From NCBI RefSeq assembly GCF_004217225.1, contig NZ_SHKM01000001.1, forward strand, positions 558,001 to 622,000: a stretch of DNA of 64,000 bases. Reading direction: 5' to 3'. Below are positions 1 to 8,807 of this stretch, piece by piece (positions within the stretch are counted from its first letter, which is position 1; every line of letters begins with the position of its first letter). The stretch is from Azospira oryzae (GTDB taxonomy: Bacteria; Pseudomonadota; Gammaproteobacteria; Burkholderiales; Rhodocyclaceae). Position numbers and translations under genes: made by a program. Under the pieces are notes generated by a model. The model was not told the DNA's origin and did not search any database. It was given only the letters and a program-made list of their open reading frames with translations.

Positions 1-1
1 C

Positions 2-64
2 GCCTTCGTTCCCGAGATTTCCGACGCGGACACCTATATTTTCCGGCGCCGGGTGGAGGCTTAA
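2..64 (+). CDS. C-terminal end of an unidentified protein (cut by window edge)
   Basis: An open frame enters from the left edge and ends at a TAA three bases before the next ATG. Only 20 residues are visible, rich in acidic and then arginine residues, which is too little to assign a family. The tight spacing to the AtaL-like gene suggests the two are co-transcribed. Confidence 0.6.
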   Translation, partial: AFVPEISDADTYIFRRRVEA

Positions 65-67
65 GGC

Positions 68-541
68 ATGCGTTTCGAACATCTGGTGGAAGTGAACGAT
101 CCGGACAATCCCCTGGCCTTCACCCTGGAACGGGAGCACCTGTGGGCCGGCCTCATGGCCCGGGTAGAGGATTCGGTGCCCTTCCTGCCCGGCATGGTGG
201 AATGCCGCATCCTCTCCCGCGAAGCGGGGGCGGTGGAGCGACTGCTGGTCTTCGGCGCCGCCGAGGTGCGGGACCGGGCCAGCTATGTGGAGGCCGAGTG
301 GGTCTGCTTCGAGACCCGGCGCACGGCCCAGCATGCTGGCGGCAGCCTCACCATCCGCATCGAGGAGCCGGAGGCGGGGCGCCTCTTCCTGCGCTTCACC
401 TACGAGACTTCCTTCGCCGAGCCGGGGGACGACCCGGAGGCCGTCGCCTACGTGGATTACATCCGGGCGGCCTACCATGCGGCAGACCTGGACACCCTGG
501 CGGTGATCCGGGAACTGGCCATGGCCCGCTCCACCCACTAG
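68..541 (+). CDS. AtaL-like (DUF1857) SRPBCC-fold protein
   Basis: The 157-residue product resembles the AtaL/DUF1857 family of small START/SRPBCC-like proteins: an N-terminal FEHLVEVNDP strand, an LTREHLWAGL-type helix (here LEREHLWAGL), and a C-terminal long helix after a YVDYIRAAYHAAD segment. Members are predicted to form a hydrophobic ligand cavity. No enzymatic role is established for the family and no catalytic residues stand out. It starts four bases after the stop of the preceding partial gene, so it probably belongs to that operon. Family assignment is by recalled motif resemblance; function is unknown. Confidence 0.75.
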   Translation: MRFEHLVEVNDPDNPLAFTLEREHLWAGLMARVEDSVPFLPGMVECRILSREAGAVERLLVFGAAEVRDRASYVEAEWVCFETRRTAQHAGGSLTIRIEEPEAGRLFLRFTYETSFAEPGDDPEAVAYVDYIRAAYHAADLDTLAVIRELAMARSTH

Positions 542-595
542 ACTGAAGGCATGAATTTCATCCATCCCGCAAGCCTATTTCGACGGAGGCGCGCC

Positions 596-964
596 ATGAA
601 CACACGCATCTGCACCGCCCTGGTCCTGGGGCTGCTGGCCACGGCCGCCCAGGCCCAGAACAGCACCCAGATCTACCAGATGCCCAAGGAGCAATCCATC
701 GAACTGGGGGACGGCCAGACCCTCTACCCCTACAAGAAGGCGCCGCCGATGGGCACGGTGATCGAGCAGGGCAACGCCACGCCCGGCATTCCCACCACCG
801 GGGTACAGCCGCTGCCCACGGTTCCCGGCACCCGCACGGCGCCGCGCAGCCCCAGCTACCGCTACTACCAGCCCCACAAGGACGGCAAGGGCACTTCCGT
901 CATCGGTCCCGACGGCGTCACCTACTGTCGCAGCCCCAACGGCAAGCTGGTGGTCTGCTACTGA
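596..964 (+). CDS. Small secreted hypothetical protein
   Basis: This 122-residue protein starts at the ATG preceded by GGAGG at 585-589; an upstream in-frame ATG at 551 lacks such a site and would bury the signal peptide. Residues 1-20 form a clear Sec signal peptide ending in AQAQ. The mature part is low in complexity, rich in Pro, Thr and Tyr, and ends in a short TYCRSPNGKLVVCY segment with two cysteines that could form a disulfide. A strong terminator follows. I do not recognise a family; a periplasmic or surface location is inferred. Confidence 0.7.
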   Translation: MNTRICTALVLGLLATAAQAQNSTQIYQMPKEQSIELGDGQTLYPYKKAPPMGTVIEQGNATPGIPTTGVQPLPTVPGTRTAPRSPSYRYYQPHKDGKGTSVIGPDGVTYCRSPNGKLVVCY

Positions 965-997
965 GGCGGCAGCCTCCCACGGCAACGAAATCGCACC

Positions 998-1027
998 AGG
1001 CCCGGGGCAGTTTCCCGGGCCTTTTTG
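998..1027 (+). terminator. Rho-independent terminator
   Basis: A 9-bp GC-rich stem (AGGCCCGGG / CCCGGGCCT) is followed by five T on the plus strand. It ends the small secreted-protein gene and lies just before the end of the convergent YchJ gene. Confidence 0.85.
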
Positions 1028-1034
1028 TTCCGCC

Positions 1035-1439
1035 CTAGAGCGTCACTTCCCCATCCACGTAGAACCAGCGGCCCTCCCGGCGCTGGAAGCGGCTCGTTTC
1101 GCCCATGCGGAAGGCACGGCCGTTGTCCTTGCCCCGGGCGGTGAAGCGGACCCGGCCCCAGCAGCCGTCCTGGTCCCCTTCCTGGCTGGCCTCATGCACC
1201 GTCAGCTCCAGCCACTTGGGCTGGGGCGGGGTGTGGGCATCCAGGTCCGGCGGGCAGGTTTCCACCGCCCAGGTGGCCACCAGGTAATCGCTCAGGCCCA
1301 GGGCGTAGGCGCTGTAGCGGGAGCGCATCAGGGCCTCCGGCGTCCCTGCCGGCTGGCCGCCGTGATAGACGCCGCAACAGCGGGCGTAGGGCTGGCCGGA
1401 GCCGCAGGGACAGGTGCGAACGGGAGCGGGCTTGGACAT
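1035..1439 (-). CDS. YchJ-family SEC-C motif protein
   Basis: The 134-residue product opens with the SEC-C zinc-binding signature CPCGSGQPYARCC (residues 11-23) followed by the UPF0225/YchJ core, including the LMRSRYSAYALG segment and a C-terminal WFYVDGEV strand. The start was placed at the methionine nine residues before the first cysteine because this matches the family; the frame stays open for 37 more codons upstream without a convincing ribosome site. SEC-C proteins bind zinc and often associate with ribosomes or SecA, but YchJ itself has no settled function. It converges with the preceding gene. Confidence 0.85.
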   Translation of the reverse strand: MSKPAPVRTCPCGSGQPYARCCGVYHGGQPAGTPEALMRSRYSAYALGLSDYLVATWAVETCPPDLDAHTPPQPKWLELTVHEASQEGDQDGCWGRVRFTARGKDNGRAFRMGETSRFQRREGRWFYVDGEVTL

Positions 1440-1550
1440 GGGGAGCAGGCGGGGAAAGGCGGAGTGGGCGGAATGAAAAAGCGGCAGGGCAAGTGCTGCC
1501 GCGTCAGGCGCAAGGTCGATTGGGCCAACTGCAAAAGGCAGAAACGACAC

Positions 1551-1568
1551 TGCCGCCCATGGGCGGCA
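1551..1568 (-). terminator. 18-bp perfect palindrome, possible terminator
   Basis: TGCCGCCCATGGGCGGCA is a perfect palindrome lying 22 bp beyond the stop of the minus-strand 79-residue gene. On that strand it is followed by a T-rich stretch but not a clean U-run, so terminator function is only plausible. Confidence 0.4.
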
Positions 1569-1590
1569 GCGCTGGCGGCGGCGTAAAGCC

Positions 1591-1830
1591 TTACATCATG
1601 CCGGCGACGGAGGCGTACATCTGGGTCGGCGACCGGCTGGGCGCGACGCTGCCGGAGGGGCCTTGCTGCCCCAGGCTGACCTTGGTGGATTCTTCCACCG
1701 GCTCCCGGCGATCCTCGGCCTTGCTTTCCTGCTCCTTGCGCTCGACCTGGCGGGTCTCGGCCGTTTGCTGGGTCTGCTGCAACTGCTGGGTCTGGAGGGA
1801 GCTGCTTTGACTGCTGACTGCCTGAACCAT
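1591..1830 (-). CDS. Gln/Ser-rich small hypothetical protein
   Basis: A 79-residue frame begins at an ATG with AGGAG seven bases upstream on the minus strand; an earlier in-frame ATG at 1854 has no such site. Residues 1-30 are almost entirely Ser, Gln and Thr, residues 31-50 are charged (Glu/Lys/Arg), and the C terminus is PTQMYASVAGMM. No signal peptide, membrane segment or known domain is visible. The ribosome site supports its being a real gene. It looks intrinsically disordered or coiled-coil prone, and its function is unknown. Confidence 0.6.
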   Translation of the reverse strand: MVQAVSSQSSSLQTQQLQQTQQTAETRQVERKEQESKAEDRREPVEESTKVSLGQQGPSGSVAPSRSPTQMYASVAGMM

Positions 1831-1920
1831 GGGATGACTCCTGCGAGATAACACTTAAATCATAGGCCTATTTGCGACGGCGGCCAGGAGAATTTTCGCC
1901 GGCGGGCGGCAGGCCAGTCC

Positions 1921-2391
1921 CTAGGCGGCTTCCGGCGGGGCCGCCAGGCGCGCCAGGGCGGCCTGGGGGGTGAGTATCTGCAACTGGCCCAGGGCGCTGC
2001 GGCGGCGGGCCAGCTTGAGCACCAGCTTGTCCTTGGAGAGCAGCCAGTGGGCGCCGGCGGTGACCGCCAGTTCGATGAACTTCTGGTCGTCCCGGTCCCG
2101 GCATTTGGGCAGGGGCGGCGCTGTCACGTCGTCCGGCTGGCGCTGGGCCAGGGCGGCGTAGGCGGCGTAGATGGCGGCCTGCCGTGCCGGCTCCACCTTG
2201 AACTGGGGATAGGCCAGCACCCGGGCCAGTTCGTCCAGGGTGGCGCCGTTGGCCAGGGCCACGGCCCGGCCGGCAGCCAGTTCCCGGGCCAGGGGCTGCA
2301 CCGAGGGTTCCTCGAACATGTAGAGGTCGAGGACCACGTTGGTGTCCAGCACCCAGCGTTGGGGTACGGACGGGTAATCGGTGGCGGGCAT
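1921..2391 (-). CDS. PIN-domain protein (COG1569-type putative toxin)
   Basis: The 156-residue product has PIN ribonuclease-fold signatures: an early acidic strand WVLDTNVVLDLY (residues 13-24, metal-binding Asp in LDTN), a mid acidic residue in ATLDELARVLAYPQF, and the late CRDRDDQKFIELAV motif typical of this subfamily, followed by LLSKDK. PIN proteins of this type are annotated as toxin components of toxin-antitoxin systems and act as metal-dependent RNases. No small antitoxin gene abuts it on either side, so a toxin-antitoxin role is not supported by context; many chromosomal COG1569 genes stand alone like this. Confidence 0.8.
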   Translation of the reverse strand: MPATDYPSVPQRWVLDTNVVLDLYMFEEPSVQPLARELAAGRAVALANGATLDELARVLAYPQFKVEPARQAAIYAAYAALAQRQPDDVTAPPLPKCRDRDDQKFIELAVTAGAHWLLSKDKLVLKLARRRSALGQLQILTPQAALARLAAPPEAA

Positions 2392-2467
2392 GGCGGCGGG
2401 GCAGGTCCAGAGCGGCGGAGGGCGCCATTCTACCGGAGGGGCGCCGGCGACGGCCGTCCCGGCCTGC

Positions 2468-3325
2468 CTATTCGCCGGAGCGGGTGAGGCCGGGCACGGG
2501 CAGGGGCAGGTCCGGGAGATCGACTATCGGCGCGCCTTCCGGCTTGCCCTCCAAGCCGTCGAGCAGGGGCTGGCGGGCCTGGGCGGGACGGGCATTGCCC
2601 CATTCCACCAGCTCCAGGCTGCCATCCAGGTGTTCGACGATGGCGGTGCAGGAATCCACCCAGTCGCCGCAGTTGATGTAGGTGACGCCGTCCATGGGGC
2701 GCAGGGCGGCCCAGTGGATGTGGCCGCAGATGACGCCGTCCAGGCCCCGCTCCCGCACCGCCCGGATCACCGAATCCTCGAAGTCGAAGATGAAGTTGAT
2801 GGCGGTCTTGACCTTGCGCTTGGCGTAGCCGGCGAGGGACCAGTAGCCGCTCATGCCGAGCCGGCGCCGGACCCAGGAGAGGCTGGTGTTGATGCGCACC
2901 AGGGTGTTGTAGGCCATGTCGCCGAGGACGGCGACCCAGCGGTGGTAGCGGGTCACCTGGTCGAACTCGTCGCCGTGGATGAGCAGGAAGCGCTGGCCGG
3001 CGGCGGTGGTGTGGATGTGCTCGTTGCGTACCTGGATGCCGCCGAAGTCGGTGCCGTCGTGTTCCCGCAGGGCCTCGTCGTGGTTGCCGGGGATCAGCAC
3101 CACCTTGTCACCGTGGCGGGCCCGGCGCAGCACCTTCTGCACCACCGTGTTCTGGGCCGTGGTCCAGTATACGCCGCGGCTCATGGACCAGAAGTCGATG
3201 ATGTCGCCCACCATGTACAGGTATTCGGAGGGGTGTTCGCGCAGGAAATCGAGGAGGCGGTCCGCCTGGCACGCCCGGGTGCCCAGGTGGATGTCGGAGA
3301 TGAAGATGGCTCGTACTTGCGGCAT
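2468..3325 (-). CDS. LpxH-like UDP-2,3-diacylglucosamine diphosphatase family metallophosphoesterase
   Basis: All calcineurin-like metal motifs are present in order: FISDIHLG near residue 8, GDIIDFW, IPGNHDE, LIHGDEFD and CGHIHWA. The layout matches COG2908, which includes LpxH, the enzyme that hydrolyses UDP-2,3-diacylglucosamine to lipid X in lipid A synthesis. At 285 residues it is longer than typical LpxH (about 240) because of a Pro-rich C-terminal tail. Genomes of this group often carry more than one COG2908 member, so I do not assign it as the housekeeping lpxH. A start four codons further upstream (3337) is also possible. Confidence 0.8.
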   Translation of the reverse strand: MPQVRAIFISDIHLGTRACQADRLLDFLREHPSEYLYMVGDIIDFWSMSRGVYWTTAQNTVVQKVLRRARHGDKVVLIPGNHDEALREHDGTDFGGIQVRNEHIHTTAAGQRFLLIHGDEFDQVTRYHRWVAVLGDMAYNTLVRINTSLSWVRRRLGMSGYWSLAGYAKRKVKTAINFIFDFEDSVIRAVRERGLDGVICGHIHWAALRPMDGVTYINCGDWVDSCTAIVEHLDGSLELVEWGNARPAQARQPLLDGLEGKPEGAPIVDLPDLPLPVPGLTRSGE

Positions 3326-3382
3326 GGTTGGACGCAAGTGTGCCGGCCGAAAATGACGGTCTTGTGACGTTTCGGCGGCGTT

Positions 3383-4510
3383 TCAGTGAAGTCCTGGCAG
3401 TTGGGCGGCGACGGCTTCGGCGATGGCCAGGGAGGCGGTGAGGCCCGGGGATTCGATGCCGAACAGGTTGATCAGGCCGGCCAGCCCGTGCTGCTCCGGC
3501 CCCTGCAGGCAGAAGTCCGCCGCCGCCGCACCGGGGCCGCTGATTTTCGGGCGCACGCCGCTGTAGGCCGGCTGCAGGGCGTTGTCGGGCAGCTGCGGCC
3601 AGTAGCGCCGCACTTCGGCGTAGAAGGCGTCGGCGCGGCGGGGATCGACCCGGTAGTCCAGGGCTTGCGGGTCCCGGGTCGCCAGCCATTCCACATCCGG
3701 GCCGAAGCGGGCCTGGCCGCCCAGGTCCAGGGTCAGGTGCACGCCCAGGCCGCCGGGCTCGGGCAGGGGATAGACCAGGCGGGAAAAGGGGGCGCGGCCG
3801 GCCAGGGCGTAGTAGTTGCCTTTGGCGTAATGGGCCGGGGGGATGGCCGTCGGGGCCAGCCCTTCGATGCCGGCCGCCACCTGGGTGGCGTGCAGGCCGG
3901 CGGCGTTGATCAGGATGGCCGCGTCCAGTTCCAGGGGCGCCTCGCCGCCGATGCTGATCCGCCAGAGGCCGCCGTGGCGCCGGGCTCCCCGAAAGGGGCT
4001 GCGCAGGGCCAGGGCGGCGCCGGCGCTTTCGGCTTCGCCCAGCAGGGCCAGCATGAAGCCGTGGCTGTCCACGATGCCGGTGGCAGGGGAGAGCAGGGCG
4101 GCGCTGCAGCGCAGGGCCGGTTCCAGGGCCCGGGCCTGGGCGGCGTCGAGACGGCGCAGGTCCGTCACGCCGTTGGCCTCGCCCTGGCGCTGCAGGGCGT
4201 CGAGGCCGGCTTCCTGGGCCGTCGAGGTGGCGACGATGAGCTTGCCGCAGGCCCGGTGGGCCACCTGGTGGGTGCGGCAGAAAGCGTAGAGCAGTTCCCG
4301 CCCCCGCAGGCACAGGGCTGCCTTATGGGAGCCGCTCGGGTAGTAGAGGCCGGCGTGGATGACTTCGCTGTTGCGGGCGCTGGTCTCCTGGCCGAAAGCG
4401 GTGTTCTTTTCCACCATCACCGTGTCGATGCCGCGCCGCGCCAGTTCCCGGGCGCAGGCCAGGCCCACCACTCCGGCGCCGATCACCACCGCTCCCGTCC
4501 GTTCCGTCAT
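3383..4510 (-). CDS. FAD-dependent oxidoreductase, L-2-hydroxyglutarate oxidase (LhgO)-like
   Basis: The 375-residue protein begins with the FAD dinucleotide-binding motif [17 protein letters not shown] and continues with the DAO-family hallmarks [16 protein letters not shown] and a C-terminal [15 protein letters not shown] segment. The [14 protein letters not shown] stretch is typical of L-2-hydroxyglutarate dehydrogenases, which oxidise L-2-hydroxyglutarate to 2-oxoglutarate and feed electrons to the respiratory chain. Substrate assignment is by family resemblance; related enzymes oxidise other 2-hydroxy acids or amines. It is divergent from the downstream 3-hydroxybutyryl-CoA dehydrogenase gene, 131 bp away. 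Confidence 0.8.
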   Translation of the reverse strand: MTERTGAVVIGAGVVGLACARELARRGIDTVMVEKNTAFGQETSARNSEVIHAGLYYPSGSHKAALCLRGRELLYAFCRTHQVAHRACGKLIVATSTAQEAGLDALQRQGEANGVTDLRRLDAAQARALEPALRCSAALLSPATGIVDSHGFMLALLGEAESAGAALALRSPFRGARRHGGLWRISIGGEAPLELDAAILINAAGLHATQVAAGIEGLAPTAIPPAHYAKGNYYALAGRAPFSRLVYPLPEPGGLGVHLTLDLGGQARFGPDVEWLATRDPQALDYRVDPRRADAFYAEVRRYWPQLPDNALQPAYSGVRPKISGPGAAAADFCLQGPEQHGLAGLINLFGIESPGLTASLAIAEAVAAQLPGLH

Positions 4511-4591
4511 CGCCCGCTTTCTGTCACTGGATCGGCGGATTCTAGCCGAGGGCTGGATTGCTGCGGTGCACTGCGGTAGAGTAGCGGTTCG

Positions 4592-4609
4592 CCATACGTC
4601 ACGGTATGG
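4592..4609. promoter_or_regulatory. Inverted repeat CCATAC-N6-GTATGG upstream of hbd
   Basis: Two 6-bp perfect arms separated by six bases lie 33 bp before the 3-hydroxybutyryl-CoA dehydrogenase start, in the divergent intergenic region. The shape fits a dimeric repressor operator, but no regulator is identified. Confidence 0.35.
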
Positions 4610-4641
4610 AAATTACCCACAACGCTTGCAGAGGGACATAC

Positions 4642-5490
4642 ATGGAACTGAAGACTATCGGTATCGTTGGCGCCGGCACCATGGGCAACGGCATCGCCCA
4701 GGCTTTCGCCGTCTCCGGCTTTGACGTCATCCTGACCGACATTTCCGAGGCCGCCGTGCAGAAGGGCGTGGCCACCATTTCCGGCAGCCTGGACCGCCTG
4801 ATCAAGAAAGAAAAGATGACGGCCGAGCAGAAGGCCGCCGCCCTGGCCAAGATCCAGACCGCCACCGACGTGGCCGCCCTGAAGGGTGTGGACCTGATCA
4901 TCGAGGCCGCCACCGAGAACTTCGAGCTGAAGACCAAGATCTTCAAGCAGCTGGACGAGTTGGCCAAGCCCGAGGCCATCATCGCATCCAACACCTCCTC
5001 CATCTCCATCACCAAGCTGGCCGCCACCACCAAGCGTCCCGCCCAGGTCATCGGCATGCACTTCTTCAACCCGGTGCCGATGATGGCCCTGGTGGAAGTG
5101 ATCCGCGGCCTGCAGACCTCCGATGCCACCTACGCCGCCGTGGAGACGCTCTCCAAGGCCGTCGGCAAGACCCCGGTGGAAGTGAAGAACAGCCCGGGCT
5201 TCGTGGTGAACCGCCTGCTCTGCCCCATGATCAACGAAGCCATCTTCGCCCTGGGCGAAGGCCTGGCCGATGCGGCCGCCATCGACGACGCCATGAAGCT
5301 GGGCTGCAACCACCCCATCGGCCCCCTGGCCCTGTGCGACATGATCGGTCTGGATGTGGAACTGGCCGTGATGCAGGTGCTGTTCGAAGGCACCAAGGAT
5401 CCCAAGTACCGTCCCGCCCCCCTGCTGGTGGAAATGGTGGAAGCCGGTTACCTGGGCCGCAAGACCGGCAAGGGCTTCTACACCTACTGA
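4642..5490 (+). CDS. hbd: 3-hydroxybutyryl-CoA dehydrogenase
   Basis: The 282-residue protein has the N-terminal NAD-binding motif [18 protein letters not shown], the catalytic-histidine strand [11 protein letters not shown] and the C-terminal helical domain with [18 protein letters not shown]. It converts (S)-3-hydroxybutyryl-CoA and acetoacetyl-CoA in fatty acid or butanoate metabolism, and possibly in polyhydroxybutyrate-linked pathways. The length is normal for the single-domain family. The start was set at the ATG following a GAGGG ribosome site; a start 36 bases further upstream would overlap the inverted repeat. It is monocistronic with a strong terminator. Confidence 0.93.
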   Translation: MELKTIGIVGAGTMGNGIAQAFAVSGFDVILTDISEAAVQKGVATISGSLDRLIKKEKMTAEQKAAALAKIQTATDVAALKGVDLIIEAATENFELKTKIFKQLDELAKPEAIIASNTSSISITKLAATTKRPAQVIGMHFFNPVPMMALVEVIRGLQTSDATYAAVETLSKAVGKTPVEVKNSPGFVVNRLLCPMINEAIFALGEGLADAAAIDDAMKLGCNHPIGPLALCDMIGLDVELAVMQVLFEGTKDPKYRPAPLLVEMVEAGYLGRKTGKGFYTY

Positions 5491-5534
5491 GCCGCGGTCG
5501 CCATGGCCTGAGCGCAGCCGGGCTGCGGTCGTAA

Positions 5535-5571
5535 AAAAGGCGGCGGGGAGTCTGACTCCCCGCCGCCTTTT
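5535..5571. terminator. Bidirectional rho-independent terminator
   Basis: A 16-bp perfect stem (AAAAGGCGGCGGGGAG and its complement) around a TCTGA loop has A-tracts on one side and T-tracts on the other. It serves hbd on the plus strand and the convergent NlpE/META gene on the minus strand. Confidence 0.93.
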
Positions 5572-5587
5572 CTTTTGCCTGCCGCTT

Positions 5588-6739
5588 TTACTTGTCGACG
5601 CTGCCGGCCTGGAACACGGCAATGGCCTTGCCGTCGCCGTCCCGCAGCAGCAGGTGGCGGTCGCTGATCTGCCAGCTTTGCGCCCAGCCCAGGGTGTTGA
5701 GGAAGGCCTGCTCCTCGTCCATGTGGTGCATGCAGGCCATCAGGGTGCCGCCCATCTGGGAAAAGCCGATGCGCTGGCCCTTCAGTTCGTAGCTGCCGAG
5801 AATCCTGTTGCAGCCGCCGGCGCCGCTGACCCGGCCGTCGGCCTGGAGCAGCAGGTGGGGCGCCAGATTGCCCCGGTGGCGGCTGAGGGGCTTGCCGTCC
5901 AGCTGAACCAGGCGCCAGGTGGTGCCGACCAGGGGCAGGGGCGCCGATGCTGCCGCCGGGCTGGCGGTGCCGCCGGCACCTGCCTTGGCCGTCGCCGGGG
6001 AGGCGGCCGGCCGGGCTGCTGCCACGGCGTCGCTGCCGGGGCAGCCTGCCTGGGGCCAGACGCCGTAGAAGCGGTCCACCACCACCTTGACCTGGCCGTC
6101 GCGACGGCTTGCCAGGTGGCCGGCGAAGCGCACCAGCTGGGCTTCTCCCACCTCCCGGCCGAGCTTGCCGGCCGCCGACTCCAGGACCCCGTAGGCCGCT
6201 TCGGCGGCGACGGGGAACTGGGGCGAGCCCGGAGCGCAGAGGCGGATGCTGCCTTCCTTGCCCTGGCGGCTGTAGAGGCCGGTGAGGGTGCCCGAGACCC
6301 GGGCCGGCAGGGCCTGGGGCAGACGCACCAGTTCGTAGTTGTGACGGCTGGCGATGGAGCGGCTCTCGCCGTCGAGCAGACGCAGGCGTTCCGGGTTTTG
6401 CACGGACAGGCGGGTGCTGTCGCTACCGGGGGCTTCCAGGGTCAGGACGTCGCCCTTGGCATCCAGGCTCCAGCGGCCGTTGCGGCGCACCGCGGCGGTG
6501 ACGCCCTTGCCCCGGTAAGCCTGGCTCAGCTGGAAGCTGTGGTCCGCCTCCAGGTCCAGCTGCCAATCCACGCCGACACAATTGGCGCAGGGCATTTCCC
6601 CGATGTAGGTGGCGGGCAGGGCCGGCGGCGCCGCCTGGGCGGCGAGGCCCCAACCCAGGCCCAGCCCCAGGAGGACGAGGTGCAGAGGCTGAAAGGGGTG
6701 GCAGGAGGTCGGGACGGCAGGTTTTGACGGATGACCCAT
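5588..6739 (-). CDS. Periplasmic NlpE-like plus META-domain protein
   Basis: The 383-residue product has an N-terminal signal peptide ending near AAQAAPP (about residue 41). An NlpE-type domain follows, with the YIGEMPCANCVG motif (the CxxC of copper-resistance lipoprotein NlpE) and a YRGKG strand. A Pro/Ala linker then leads to a C-terminal META/HslJ domain (GTTWRLVQLDGKPL ... GAGGCNRILGSYEL ... LMACMHHMDEEQAF). Unlike E. coli NlpE, no cysteine sits at the signal cleavage site, so it looks soluble and periplasmic. A role in envelope or copper stress is inferred from the families. The start follows AAGGAA; the frame extends further upstream without support. Confidence 0.8.
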   Translation of the reverse strand: MGHPSKPAVPTSCHPFQPLHLVLLGLGLGWGLAAQAAPPALPATYIGEMPCANCVGVDWQLDLEADHSFQLSQAYRGKGVTAAVRRNGRWSLDAKGDVLTLEAPGSDSTRLSVQNPERLRLLDGESRSIASRHNYELVRLPQALPARVSGTLTGLYSRQGKEGSIRLCAPGSPQFPVAAEAAYGVLESAAGKLGREVGEAQLVRFAGHLASRRDGQVKVVVDRFYGVWPQAGCPGSDAVAAARPAASPATAKAGAGGTASPAAASAPLPLVGTTWRLVQLDGKPLSRHRGNLAPHLLLQADGRVSGAGGCNRILGSYELKGQRIGFSQMGGTLMACMHHMDEEQAFLNTLGWAQSWQISDRHLLLRDGDGKAIAVFQAGSVDK

Positions 6740-6777
6740 GGCTTTCCTTGTGCGGATGGCAGAACGGTTGTAAGGGT

Positions 6778-8019
6778 TCAGATGGCCGGATCGGTGCCTT
6801 CCGGCGCCTGGGGCAGGATCAGGTTGAGCAGCACCGCCAGCACGCCGCACAGGCTGATGCCCTGCAGGCTGAAACTGCCGATGGTGACGCTCAGGCCGCC
6901 GATGCCGGTGACCAGGGTGACGGAGACGATGCACAGGTTGCGCGGATTCATCAGGTCGGTGCGGGCATCCATCAGGGTCTTCAGGCCGATACCGGCGATG
7001 GAGCCGAACAGCAGCACCATGATGCCGCCCATGACCGGCATGGGAATGGTCTGCAGCAGGGCGCCGAACTTGCCGACGAAGGCCATGAGGATGGCGAAGC
7101 CGGCGGCCCAGGTCATGATCACCGGGTTGTAGTTGCGGGTCAGCATGACGGCGCCCGTGACCTCGCCGTAGGTGGTCACCGGAGGGCCGCCGAAGAGGCC
7201 CACCACATTGACCGCCAGGCCGTCCCCCAGCAGGGTGCGATGCAGGCCGGGGGATTGGGTGTAGTCCTTGCCCACCACCGAGCCCACCGCCAGGATGCCG
7301 CCGACGTGCTCGACGATGGGGGCGATGGCCACGGGAATCATGAAGAGGATGGCGGCCAGGTTGAACTCGGGGCTGCCGAACTGGGGCACGGCCAGCCAGG
7401 CGGCCTCATGCACCTTGGTGAAATCGACGATGCCGAAGAAGAAGGCGGCCACATAGCCCACGGCCACGCCCACCAGGATGGGCACCAGCTTGAGCAGGCC
7501 CCTGGCGCGGATGGCGGTGAGCATGGTGGCCACCAGGGCGATGGCGGCTACCGCCAGGGCCGTGTCGTAGGGCACCACCTGCTGCTCGCCGGCCTTGCCG
7601 GTGGCCATGTTCACCGCCACCTGGGCCAGGCCCAGGCCGATCACCATGACCACGGGACCGATCACCACCGGCGGCAGCAGGCGGTGGATGAGGCCGACGC
7701 CGCGCCACTTCACCAGGGCGGCGGCGACGTAGTAGAAGAAGGAGGCGGAGGCCAGGGCGCCCAGGGTGGCGGGCATGCCCCAGGTCTGCACCGAGTAGAT
7801 CACCGGGGCGATGAAGGCGAAGGAGGAGCCCAGGTAGATGGGCACCTGGCGCCTGGTGCAGATCTGGAAGATGAGGGTGCCGACGCCGGCGCCGAGCAGG
7901 GCCAGGCTGGGGTTGAGGCCGGTGAGCAGGGGCACCAGCACGGTGGCGCCGAAGGCGACGAAGAGAATCTGGGCGCCGGAAAGGGCGGTGCGCCAGGTCG
8001 GATCGGGTTTCTGGGTCAT
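6778..8019 (-). CDS. uraA: Uracil permease (NCS2 family)
   Basis: The 413-residue, strongly hydrophobic protein has about 14 membrane segments and NCS2 signatures: PIYLGSSFAFIAP early, APIVEHVGGILAVG with the substrate-binding Glu, and GGPPVTTYGEVTGAV with the second conserved Glu. The family performs proton-coupled uracil uptake across the inner membrane. It lies 10 bp downstream of upp on the same strand, the usual operon pairing of uptake and phosphoribosylation. The start is the ATG two residues before QKPDPTW. Substrate is inferred from the pairing with upp; xanthine is less likely. Confidence 0.9.
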   Translation of the reverse strand: MTQKPDPTWRTALSGAQILFVAFGATVLVPLLTGLNPSLALLGAGVGTLIFQICTRRQVPIYLGSSFAFIAPVIYSVQTWGMPATLGALASASFFYYVAAALVKWRGVGLIHRLLPPVVIGPVVMVIGLGLAQVAVNMATGKAGEQQVVPYDTALAVAAIALVATMLTAIRARGLLKLVPILVGVAVGYVAAFFFGIVDFTKVHEAAWLAVPQFGSPEFNLAAILFMIPVAIAPIVEHVGGILAVGSVVGKDYTQSPGLHRTLLGDGLAVNVVGLFGGPPVTTYGEVTGAVMLTRNYNPVIMTWAAGFAILMAFVGKFGALLQTIPMPVMGGIMVLLFGSIAGIGLKTLMDARTDLMNPRNLCIVSVTLVTGIGGLSVTIGSFSLQGISLCGVLAVLLNLILPQAPEGTDPAI

Positions 8020-8029
8020 GGTCGCCGCC

Positions 8030-8656
8030 CTACTTGGTGCCGAAGATCTTGTCGCCCGCATCCCCCAGGCCCGGGATGATGTAGCCGTGCTCGTTGAGGT
8101 GGCTGTCGATGGCCGCCACATAGACGTCCACATCGGGGTGGGCGGCCTGCAGCTTGGCGATGCCTTCCGGCGCCGCCACCAGGCAGATGGCGCGGACGTG
8201 GGCGCAGCCCTTGCGCTTCAACATGTCGATGGTGGCGATGAGGGAGCCGCCGGTGGCCAGCATGGGGTCGATGATGAGGGCCAGGCGTTCGTCCAGGGAG
8301 CCGACGAAGCGCTCGAAATAAGGTTCCGGCATGAGGGTTTCCTCATTGCGGGCGATGCCCACCACGCTCACCTTGGCGCTGGGAATGAGGTCCAGGACCC
8401 CGTCCAGCATGCCCAAGCCGGCCCGCAGGATGGGCACCACGGTGACCTTCTTGCCCTTCAGGCGCTGCACTTCCACCGGTCCGGCCCAGCCGTCGATGGT
8501 GACGCTTTCCACTTCGAAGTCGCGACAGGTTTCGTAGGTGAGGAGGCGGGCCAGTTCGGCGGTGAGTTCGCGGAATTTCTTGGTGCTCATGTCGGCGGCG
8601 CGCATGAGACCGATTTTGTGCTGGACCAGGGGATGCTGGACTTCGATGACGGCCAT
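8030..8656 (-). CDS. upp: Uracil phosphoribosyltransferase
   Basis: At 208 residues it is full length for Upp. It shows the PRPP-binding loop [12 protein letters not shown], the [10 protein letters not shown] motif and the C-terminal uracil-binding [13 protein letters not shown] ending. It makes UMP from uracil and PRPP in pyrimidine salvage. The start was chosen at MAVIEVQHP, which matches family N termini; the open frame upstream encodes unlike sequence. Upp is the first gene of a upp-uraA operon and is divergent from dusC. Confidence 0.95.
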   Translation of the reverse strand: MAVIEVQHPLVQHKIGLMRAADMSTKKFRELTAELARLLTYETCRDFEVESVTIDGWAGPVEVQRLKGKKVTVVPILRAGLGMLDGVLDLIPSAKVSVVGIARNEETLMPEPYFERFVGSLDERLALIIDPMLATGGSLIATIDMLKRKGCAHVRAICLVAAPEGIAKLQAAHPDVDVYVAAIDSHLNEHGYIIPGLGDAGDKIFGTK

Positions 8657-8807
8657 GGTGATCTCGTAAAAACGGGGGCAAACCGCGCAAGGATAATCCA
8701 TTGGCGTGTCCCTGGCGCGTGGCGCCGCGGAGATTCCGGACATTTCCTGCGCCGGGCGGCCGTGCCTTGGGTAGAATACGCCCTCTTTTTTTCGGTAAAT
8801 CAGCGAC

